Assembly: GCA_014859605.1 (NCBI GenBank)
Contig: JACUTW010000016.1
Location: 1 to 40,028 of the forward strand
Origin: Desulfuromonadales bacterium
GTDB lineage: Bacteria; Desulfobacterota; Desulfuromonadia; Desulfuromonadales; UBA2197
Reading direction: 5' to 3'
Length of the DNA stretch: 40,028 nucleotides
The translations under genes and the position numbers were made by a program. Under the pieces are notes generated by a model that searched no databases, was not told the origin of the DNA, and saw only the letters and a program-made list of their open reading frames with translations. Of this stretch, positions 34,153 through 40,028 are shown in pieces (within the stretch, counting starts at the first letter, position 1; the number at the start of each line of letters is the position of its first letter).

Positions 34153-34632
34153 ATGGATATATTAAGAATAATCGACGAAATCGACCTGCAGATACTGCAC
34201 ATCCTTCAGGCAAAGGCGCGGATTCCCAATGCCGAGGTTTCCCGCCAGGTGGGGATGGCGCCGTCGGCGGTGCTGGAGCGGATTCGCAAGCTTGAAGAGC
34301 GCGGGATTATTGAGGGGTATGAGGTGCGCCTTAACCCTGAGCCCTTTGGGCAGGGACTCGCCGCCTTCATGTTTGTCGAGGTCGATCCGACCGCCAATGG
34401 CACCCTTGGCAAGCGTCTCGCTGCTCTTGCCGGCGTGCAGGAGGTGCATCAGGTCGCCGGACCGGACGGTTATCTGGTCAAGCTGCGCGCCGCGCATCCG
34501 CACGCCCTTGGGCAGATTATCCGCGATCAGGTGCAGACCCTCCCCGGTGTCCGCGCTACGCGTACCCAGATTGTCCTCGATACGATCAAGGAGACGCGGC
34601 GGATAGATTTGGGAAGTCCGCAGGAGGAATGA
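34153..34632 (+). CDS. Lrp/AsnC-family transcriptional regulator
   Basis: This is a 159-residue regulator that usually senses amino acids. The N-terminal helix-turn-helix is clear: IIDEIDLQILHILQAKARIPNAEVSRQVGMAPSAVLERIRKLEERGII, followed by the RAM ligand-binding domain (GLAAFMFVEVDPTANGTLGKRLAAL...VHQVAGPDGYLVKLRA). The annotated start is right for the family although no ribosome binding site precedes it, consistent with leaderless translation. A PLP decarboxylase of the LysA family follows 86 bases downstream, and it may be the target; that is inference. Confidence 0.93.
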   Translation: MDILRIIDEIDLQILHILQAKARIPNAEVSRQVGMAPSAVLERIRKLEERGIIEGYEVRLNPEPFGQGLAAFMFVEVDPTANGTLGKRLAALAGVQEVHQVAGPDGYLVKLRAAHPHALGQIIRDQVQTLPGVRATRTQIVLDTIKETRRIDLGSPQEE

Positions 34633-34634
34633 TT

Positions 34635-34660
34635 CTCCCTCCCCCTTGAAAGGGGAGGAA
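34635..34660. repeat. 21-bp palindromic repeat, isolated copy
   Basis: CCTCCCCCTTGAAAGGGGAGG (34638-34658) is the exact reverse complement of 36077-36097. It forms a hairpin 5 bases after the Lrp stop codon. Similar CCCTCCCC-CTT-AAGGGGAGG palindromes are common dispersed repeats in bacterial genomes. Confidence 0.75.
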
Positions 34661-34718
34661 TGAAAAGCTAACCAGAAAAAACCACTTATAAAACTACCCA
34701 GCCAAGGAGCCAACCACC

Positions 34719-35984
34719 ATGCCGATGTCCCCATCCTTCAAAGAGCGCCTCTTCCCGATCCTGCCGCAGCTGGCCGAGCATTACGGCACCCCTTTTCATG
34801 TCTATGATGAAGCCGGCATCCGCGCCACCGCCGAGCGTATTAATCGCGCCTTTGCCGGCATTCCCGGTTTTCGCGAGTACTACGCAGTCAAGGCTCTCCC
34901 CAATATCCATATCCAGCAGCTGATGTTCGATCTCGGCTTCGGCTTTGACTGTTCGTCGATTCCTGAGCTCATCACTTCCCGTCAGGTCGGGGCGCGGGGG
35001 GAAGACATCATCTTCACCTCCAACAACACCAGTCAGGAAGAGTATCGCTTCGCCGCAGCCGATGGCGGCTGCATCCTCAATCTTGACGATATCAGTTTTA
35101 TCCCCAAGGTGCCGAACTTCCCGGAGCTGATCTGTTTCCGTTACAACCCTGGCCCGCGCCGTACCGGTAACATCATCATCGGCAACCCGGTCGAAGCGAA
35201 GTACGGTGTGGCTCACGAGCAGCTGGTTGACGCTTATCGTCAGGCAAGGGAGCGCGGAGCGTCACGTTTCGGCCTGCATACCATGGTTGCATCAAACGAG
35301 CGCGACTACACCTACATGGTCGAGACGGCGCGGATGCTCCTCGAATTGACGGCGCTGCTGAAGAGCGAACTCGGGATTGAGCTCGAATTTGTCAACATCG
35401 GCGGCGGCCTCGGCATCCCTTATCGCCCGGAACAGGAAGGGCTCAACCTCGAAGCGATGGCCGCGGAGATTACCGAACTCTTCAGCACTTTCCGGCAGGA
35501 AAACGGCTTTGCCCCGAAGATGCTGATGGAGAGTGGCCGTTTCATTACCGGCCCGCACGGCGCCCTGGTGACGACGGCGATTAATGCCAAGGAGACCTAT
35601 CGTCACTACATCGGTGTCGATGCCTGCATGTCGGCGCTGATGCGTCCGGCCCTTTACGAGGCGTATCATCACATCGATGTCCTCGGCAAAGAGGCTCTCC
35701 CCAAGAGTGAGATCTACGACGTTGTCGGTTCCCTTTGTGAAAATAACGACAAGTTTGCCGTGCAGCGCGAATTGCCGCCGATTGTCGACGGCGATCTCCT
35801 CGTCATCCACGACACCGGCGCGCACGGGCATGCCATGGGCTTCCAGTACAATGGCCGGCTCCGTCCCAAAGAACTGCTGCTGCGCACCGATGGCACGGTC
35901 GAATTGATCCGCCGCGCCGAGACGGTGGAGGATTATTTCACCACCTACAACTTTGCCCCGGATGTCTTCACCGCCAAAGGGTAG
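34719..35984 (+). CDS. LysA-family PLP decarboxylase, probably diaminopimelate decarboxylase
   Basis: This is a fold-type III PLP enzyme of 421 residues. YAVKALPN contains the expected PLP lysine (about K58), FVNIGGGLGIPY is the phosphate-binding loop, MESGRFITGPHG follows, and GSLCENNDKFA carries the cysteine of the second active-site half. LysA removes CO2 from meso-diaminopimelate to make lysine. Some motifs differ from standard LysA (GLHTMVASN in place of a GLHxHIGSQ type; CENND in place of CESGD), so another amino-acid substrate is possible. The RBS is aagga. It lies downstream of an Lrp-type regulator and ends at its own terminator. Confidence 0.82.
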   Translation: MPMSPSFKERLFPILPQLAEHYGTPFHVYDEAGIRATAERINRAFAGIPGFREYYAVKALPNIHIQQLMFDLGFGFDCSSIPELITSRQVGARGEDIIFTSNNTSQEEYRFAAADGGCILNLDDISFIPKVPNFPELICFRYNPGPRRTGNIIIGNPVEAKYGVAHEQLVDAYRQARERGASRFGLHTMVASNERDYTYMVETARMLLELTALLKSELGIELEFVNIGGGLGIPYRPEQEGLNLEAMAAEITELFSTFRQENGFAPKMLMESGRFITGPHGALVTTAINAKETYRHYIGVDACMSALMRPALYEAYHHIDVLGKEALPKSEIYDVVGSLCENNDKFAVQRELPPIVDGDLLVIHDTGAHGHAMGFQYNGRLRPKELLLRTDGTVELIRRAETVEDYFTTYNFAPDVFTAKG

Positions 35985-35990
35985 AAATTG

Positions 35991-36022
35991 AAAGAGGGAC
36001 GGCCAGCGGCCGTCCCTCTTTT
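35991..36022 (+). terminator. Terminator after the LysA-family gene
   Basis: The stem aaagagggacggcc / ggccgtccctcttt with loop agc is followed by a short T-run, just after the stop codon. Confidence 0.92.
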
Positions 36023-36055
36023 GTATTAAACGCGTCAACAATGTTGTGATTAGCC

Positions 36056-36191
36056 AATCTTCCGCGTGGTTAAGTCCCTCCCCTTTCAAGGGGGAGGTTA
36101 GGAGGGGGATGGGACTTATTGGTGCGAATCTGCCCATCCCCACCCCGACCCTCCCCTTGAAGGGGATGGAGAATTTCTGTCGCGGAAGATT
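36056..36191. mobile_element. 136-bp MITE-like element with 11-bp terminal inverted repeats
   Basis: AATCTTCCGCG (36056-36066) and CGCGGAAGATT (36181-36191) are perfect inverted ends. Inside are the palindrome CCTCCCCTTTCAAGGGGGAGG (36077-36097) and a related arm near 36149-36170. It has no coding capacity and lies between two gene ends. No clear target duplication is seen, so a mobile origin is inference. Confidence 0.6.
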
Positions 36192-36211
36192 ATCGTAAAT
36201 CAGGAATAGTG

Positions 36212-37552
36212 TTAAAGCGGAGCAATCTCGCCGATGACGAGATCTTTGCTTTGCAGCCAGGTATCGATCGCTTCGGCGACGCGGCGGCCTGCGCGCATGG
36301 CAAGGATGACGGTCTTTGGCTCGTGGACGACATCGCCGGCGGCAAAGACCCCGGCGCGGGTTGTCATGCCATAGTAAGGCTCATCCTCGGTGATAACGTA
36401 CCCTTGGGCATTGGTCTTGATGCCAGTGGTCGTCGAAACGATGCGGGCAAAGGGTTTCTGGCCAACGGCGATGATGACCTTGTCGCAGGGGAAGTCTTTG
36501 TCGCTGCCGCTGACCGGCAGGATGCTACTGTCCCGGCCAGTAATCTGCCGGGCAAACTTCTGAATAGTGACACTTTCGACACAGCAATCGCCGTGGATTT
36601 TGCTGACACTGGCAGAGAAGTGGAATTTGATCCCTTCATGCAGAGCCTCACTGTACTCTTTGTCGCTGGCGCGCCGCTCCTTCTCTGGGACAATATCGAA
36701 GACATCGACGCTGGCGGCTTTCAGGCGCAGGGCGGTGCGGGCGGCATCGACGGCGACGTTGCCGGCGCCCACGACCACGACCCGATCGCCGGCCATCACC
36801 GGACAGGGGCGCTCGATGAGGCTGCCGTCGCGAATCAGGCTGACTGTTTCGAGAAAGTAAATCGCCTGCATCACGCCTGTCAGATCTTCGCCGCTCACCC
36901 CGAGCTTCTTGGCCAGGCCGGTGCCGGTGCCGATAAAGATCCCTTGATAACCCATGGCAAAGAGCTGATCGACGGTCAGGTCCTCGCCAATAACGACGCC
37001 GGTCTCGATGCGCACGCCGAGATTACGGATGATCTCGATCTGCTTGTCGACGACCTTGTTGGGGAGGCGGTATTCGGGGATGCCGTAACGCAGGACGCCT
37101 CCTGGCTTATTTTGCGCTTCGAAGATCGTCACCCGGTAATTGAGCCTCGCCAGAATCGCCGCCACCGAGAGTCCGGCCGGCCCTGAGCCGATCACCGCCA
37201 CCTTGCCGCGCAGGCGGTTGAGAGTGAGTTCCATCTCCTTCTCGGCGAGGAAGCGTTCCAGTTTGCTGATCTTGATTCCTGCTCCTTTGCGATTGAGGAT
37301 GCAGGATCCCTCACATTGGTCGTTATGCGGGCAGACCCGAGCACAAATGATTGCCAAGTTACTGTTTTCGTTGATTATATCGATGGCGCGCTGATATTCC
37401 TTGACCGCAATCGCCGCGATAATTTCCGGGATGCGGTTTTCGATCGGGCAGCCGCTGACACAGGCGGGATTTTTACATTGCAGGCAGCGTTTCGCTTCGG
37501 CAATGGCGTCTTCCTCGCTAAACCCTTTTTCCAGTTCGTCAAAATTCAGCAT
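36212..37552 (-). CDS. NfnB/GltD-type NADPH-dependent FAD, Fe-S oxidoreductase
   Basis: This is a protein of about 446 residues of the glutamate-synthase small-subunit/NfnB (sulphide dehydrogenase alpha) family. The start at 37552 has aaggag upstream and gives MLNFDELEKGFSEEDAIAEAKRC; the ORF-track start is an upstream GTG overlapping that RBS. The N-terminal Fe-S domain shows CLQCKNPACVSGCP and CARVCPHNDQCEGSC. Two nucleotide folds follow: VAVIGSGPAGLSVAAIL (FAD, about residue 133) and VVVVGAGNVAVDAARTAL (NADPH). GVFAAGDVVHEPKTVILAMRAGR closes the FAD domain. No large GltB subunit and no NfnA partner lies next to it, so the electron partner is unknown. Confidence 0.88.
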   Translation of the reverse strand: MLNFDELEKGFSEEDAIAEAKRCLQCKNPACVSGCPIENRIPEIIAAIAVKEYQRAIDIINENSNLAIICARVCPHNDQCEGSCILNRKGAGIKISKLERFLAEKEMELTLNRLRGKVAVIGSGPAGLSVAAILARLNYRVTIFEAQNKPGGVLRYGIPEYRLPNKVVDKQIEIIRNLGVRIETGVVIGEDLTVDQLFAMGYQGIFIGTGTGLAKKLGVSGEDLTGVMQAIYFLETVSLIRDGSLIERPCPVMAGDRVVVVGAGNVAVDAARTALRLKAASVDVFDIVPEKERRASDKEYSEALHEGIKFHFSASVSKIHGDCCVESVTIQKFARQITGRDSSILPVSGSDKDFPCDKVIIAVGQKPFARIVSTTTGIKTNAQGYVITEDEPYYGMTTRAGVFAAGDVVHEPKTVILAMRAGRRVAEAIDTWLQSKDLVIGEIAPL

Positions 37553-37798
37553 TGCGATTTCACTCCTTATCGTCACGTTCTGTCTTTATAAGCGAGATCT
37601 TGCGCCAAGGTCAACCTGTCTGGCATGAATGATGCTTTTTTGTTGTTCTTCGTGTCAATCCGGGTAATATGATGGTTTTTTTTGACGTCGTTCTCCTTTA
37701 TTGTCGCCAAAAAACGGCATTGATGTCACAGAAACTTTCCGGCAGTTGATCAGTAGGGCAGACTAATTGAATTTTTTTTCGGGATGAAGGCGTTGCAG

Positions 37799-39706
37799 AT
37801 GGAGAGAAAATCGTCGGCGGCATGTTATCGACAGTTTATCCGGATCATTACCTTTATCGATCTGGCGATCAATCGTAAGTTCACTCTCTTTTCTCTGGGG
37901 GTGCTCTTCTGGTTGTTGGCGCTGGCGGCAGTGGCGGTCGTCACTCTGGTCAGGGTCGATGCCACCTATGCCCGCATTTTACATGAAACGATTCCCCACG
38001 AACTCGCCGCGCAAAAGATTGCCGCCGAGTTGGCAACGATCACTCTCGAAACGACCGATCTCTATCAATCCCGCACCTCCAGTGACGTTCTCAGCCATGC
38101 CGACCTCCTTCTCACCAGACTGGATGAGATCCAGAAGCTGATCTCGACACTGAATGGCAGTATAGAGAAGAGTGCGGGGAAGGGCGGTCCGGTCAGCTTT
38201 TTGCTGAGAAAGCAACGGGAACAGGGGCCATATCTGCACGAACTGAGTGGTGTCATCGAGCAGATGAACCGGAGCGTGCGTAAGGCCACGGCCGACAAAA
38301 TCGAAGAACTGCTGCCGGGGAGTCAAGACACAGTGCTTTTGACGCACGGCGAAAAAGAGATGAAGGAGTTGCTGCACAAAGCCGAAAAAATTTCCCTGAA
38401 TTACGCCGGAGAGTTGGCAACCACTTGTCGCCAGTCGACGGAAGAAATCAGCGATACCATTCGTCACTCATTTCTCATCATGTTCGGGGTGCTGACTCTG
38501 GCGCTGGTTCTTCTCGTTATCTTTACCCGCTGGATTGCCGTAGCGATTTCCGGTCCGATTCAAGCCATTACCGGGCAGATTCATTCGCTCAGTATCGGTG
38601 ATGTTGATTTAAGCGAGAAGTTGGCGATTACCTCGCAGGATGAAATCGGCACCCTGGCAGCGGAGTTTAATGGTTTGATGGAGTCGGTCTATGGTATGAC
38701 CGCCTTTAAAAATGTCATTGAAGAAGATAGCCATCTGCAGGATATTTATGTCCGCCTTGGTGATGTCTTCGAAAGTGTGGCACAGATCCAGCGTTATTGT
38801 ATTTATGAAGTTCTGGATAATCAGCAGGAGATGGTGGCTGTCTACCCCCTTGGCCACGAAACATCAACCCTGCACTGCCAGGGCGAAATTTTAGCCGACT
38901 GTGAGCTTTGTCGCGTCTGCAAGACCGGACACCAGATCTCTTCTTTGGTCTTTGCCGGCATCTGTCAGCAGTTTAAGGGGGAGAATTTAGCACAGCAGCA
39001 TGTTTGCGTGCCGGTAAATGTTGGCGGCCGTATCGGCTTGGTGGTACAATTCCTCTTTGATCCGGAAGATGGGACGCCACTTGACCGGACGTTGCTGCAA
39101 CATCAGGTCGATCGCGCCACCCGCTATCTGAAAGAGGCGCAATCGGTTCTTGAAGCGAAGCGACTTCTGGCGACGCTGCGGGATTCAGCGCTGCGGGATG
39201 CCTTGACCGGGCTGTATAACCGCCGCTTTCTTCAGGAGCATTCGCAGCAGATTGTTGCCGGTTGTCAACGCCGCGGCACGAGTATCGGCCTGTTGATGTG
39301 TGATCTTGATTATTTTAAACAGGTCAACGATCAATACGGCCACGAAACCGGCGATCTGCTGCTGGTGGAGACTGCCAACGCTCTGCTGCATGCAGTGCGT
39401 GAATCGGATTATGTGGTCCGCTTCGGTGGCGAAGAGTTTTTGGTTCTGCTCGTCGATGTTGAACTCGGGGAGGCTGATGTTGTGGCGGAAAAAATCCGCC
39501 ACGCGGTCGCGGCCGTCGGAGTCCAGACCCAAAGTGGCCCGCTGAGTAAGACGATCAGTATCGGCGTCAGTATCTTTCCGGCCGATGGCGAATCTCTCTG
39601 GCAGACGATCAAGTTTGCCGATGTTGCCCTATACAAAGCAAAGGACGCCGGCCGCAATCAGGTGGTACACTTTCTGCCGGAGATGTGGAACGGCGATTCT
39701 TTCTAG
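37799..39706 (+). CDS. Membrane diguanylate cyclase with HAMP and a cysteine-rich segment
   Basis: This is a c-di-GMP synthase of about 635 residues. The start at 37799 has gaagg 8 bases upstream; 37784 is an in-frame alternative. Order of parts: membrane helix near residues 28-50, a helical periplasmic sensor of about 170 residues, second helix near 223-245, HAMP to about 300, a cytoplasmic GAF-like segment, and the GGDEF domain in the last 170 residues. The active site reads RFGGEEF and the inhibitory I-site RESD lies just before it, so activity with product feedback is expected. The middle segment contains CELCRVC plus several further cysteines and may bind metal or a cluster. It is a single gene facing away from the NfnB-type gene. 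Confidence 0.92.
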   Translation: MERKSSAACYRQFIRIITFIDLAINRKFTLFSLGVLFWLLALAAVAVVTLVRVDATYARILHETIPHELAAQKIAAELATITLETTDLYQSRTSSDVLSHADLLLTRLDEIQKLISTLNGSIEKSAGKGGPVSFLLRKQREQGPYLHELSGVIEQMNRSVRKATADKIEELLPGSQDTVLLTHGEKEMKELLHKAEKISLNYAGELATTCRQSTEEISDTIRHSFLIMFGVLTLALVLLVIFTRWIAVAISGPIQAITGQIHSLSIGDVDLSEKLAITSQDEIGTLAAEFNGLMESVYGMTAFKNVIEEDSHLQDIYVRLGDVFESVAQIQRYCIYEVLDNQQEMVAVYPLGHETSTLHCQGEILADCELCRVCKTGHQISSLVFAGICQQFKGENLAQQHVCVPVNVGGRIGLVVQFLFDPEDGTPLDRTLLQHQVDRATRYLKEAQSVLEAKRLLATLRDSALRDALTGLYNRRFLQEHSQQIVAGCQRRGTSIGLLMCDLDYFKQVNDQYGHETGDLLLVETANALLHAVRESDYVVRFGGEEFLVLLVDVELGEADVVAEKIRHAVAAVGVQTQSGPLSKTISIGVSIFPADGESLWQTIKFADVALYKAKDAGRNQVVHFLPEMWNGDSF

Positions 39707-39737
39707 GTTGGTAACTACTCAGCAGCATCCAAATGTT

Positions 39738-39811
39738 GTCATTCCCGAGGGTTTTATCGGGAATCCAGGTTCTAAGGCACTGGATCCCCGATAGAATCAT
39801 TCGGGGATGAC
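39738..39811. repeat. REP-like intergenic palindrome
   Basis: The left arm begins gtcattcccgag and holds cgggaatccag; the right arm holds ctggatccccg and ends cggggatgac. The arms pair over about 30 bases with a few mismatches around an 11-base centre. It matches the GTCATTCCCG...GGAATCCAG type of dispersed repeat found in many proteobacteria. It follows the diguanylate cyclase gene and may also act as its terminator. Confidence 0.75.
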
Positions 39812-39887
39812 GAAAAAAATCACAGAATCATTGCGGGGCTGGAGTTGCCCGGGTTGTTTGTCGGACTGTGTGAAAGCGAAGGTGTTT

Positions 39888-40028
39888 ATGTTGAAACTTA
39901 AAACAAAAAAATATGCGTTTTTCGCCAGTTACGCGCTGCTCTCTCTTTTGCTGTTGATCCTGTCCGGTTGCGATGCCAGCTCTGACCCCAGAGTTTATTA
40001 TCAGGCAACCGGTTCGTGGGAAGGGACG
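39888..40028 (+). CDS. N-terminal part of a lipoprotein gene, cut by the window end
   Basis: The first 47 residues are visible. A basic start (MLKLKTKKYAF) and a hydrophobic stretch lead to LLILSGC, a very good lipobox, so the mature protein is lipid-anchored from that Cys. The following DASSDPRVYYQATGSWEGT is too short to assign. gaagg lies close upstream of the ATG. It was missed by the ORF track because it is open at the window edge. Confidence 0.75.
   Translation, partial: MLKLKTKKYAFFASYALLSLLLLILSGCDASSDPRVYYQATGSWEGT

Noticed and set aside
36209-37186. Plus-strand ORF of 325 codons opposite the NfnB-type gene
   Set aside because: The minus-strand gene has all expected motifs; this is its antisense reading.
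1-40028. Phage, integron, plasmid or defence island
   Set aside because: No integrase, transposase, tRNA attachment site or defence-type gene was seen; gene content is chromosomal throughout.

Overview
The window looks like chromosome from a Geobacter/Desulfuromonas-type bacterium (Desulfuromonadales). The main reasons are a giant multihaem c-type cytochrome that uses the irregular C-x(3-8)-CH plus CxxCH pattern known from Geobacter, a small trihaem c7-like cytochrome, an Etf/acyl-CoA dehydrogenase/CoA-transferase operon, HEAT and HD-GYP signalling genes, and moderately high GC coding sequence with AT-rich promoters. No rRNA, tRNA, CRISPR array, transposase or phage gene was seen. All identifications rest on reading the sequence and on recalled family knowledge; no database was searched.

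Layout. (1) 53-6826, plus strand: one tight operon for acyl-CoA metabolism: etfB, etfA, a corrinoid adenosyltransferase, a small QueG-like Fe-S protein, a short class III (CaiB-type) CoA-transferase, an acyl-CoA dehydrogenase and a two-subunit GctAB-like CoA-transferase. It ends at a strong terminator shared with the opposing his genes. (2) 6921-10384, minus strand: hisG and hisI, separated by an odd permuted inverted repeat, then a YdcZ-type membrane protein and leucyl aminopeptidase. (3) 10780-14324: a cold-shock gene with a long leader, a GH57/DUF3536 protein facing it, and a lipoprotein FKBP isomerase. (4) 14398-18531: trihaem cytochrome, UvrD/Rep-type helicase, IclR regulator and dephospho-CoA kinase. 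(5) 18599-22660: a HEAT protein and an HD-GYP protein that appear to share an N-terminal module, facing a second HEAT protein and ssb. The ssb leader can fold over its own ribosome binding site.

(6) 23093-34096 is the centrepiece: a cytochrome gene of nearly 11 kb with 53 canonical CxxCH motifs by hand count, 13 longer-spaced C-x(3-8)-CH motifs, an internal duplication of about 1 kb, and a haem-free beta-sandwich/FnIII section that splits a 43-motif N-terminal arm from a 10-motif C-terminal arm. A sigma-54-type promoter sits upstream. Immediately downstream, behind an excellent ribosome binding site and before a very strong terminator, is a 17-residue peptide gene (MKYVKPRVVGSGNVHPC). This pairing is the best candidate for an under-described system: an extracellular electron-transfer cytochrome co-transcribed with a possible modified peptide.

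(7) 34153-40028: an Lrp/AsnC regulator with a probably leaderless transcript, a divergent LysA-family PLP decarboxylase flanked by inverted copies of a 21-bp palindrome (one inside a 136-bp MITE-like element), an orphan NfnB/GltD-type flavoprotein, a membrane diguanylate cyclase with a cytoplasmic cysteine cluster, a REP-like palindrome, and the start of a lipoprotein gene cut by the window end.

How they may fit together (inference): organic acids are activated by the CoA-transferases and oxidised by the acyl-CoA dehydrogenase, electrons pass to Etf, and respiration finally exports electrons through periplasmic and outer-surface multihaem cytochromes. Cyclic-di-GMP enzymes and sigma-54 control could tie this to surface life.
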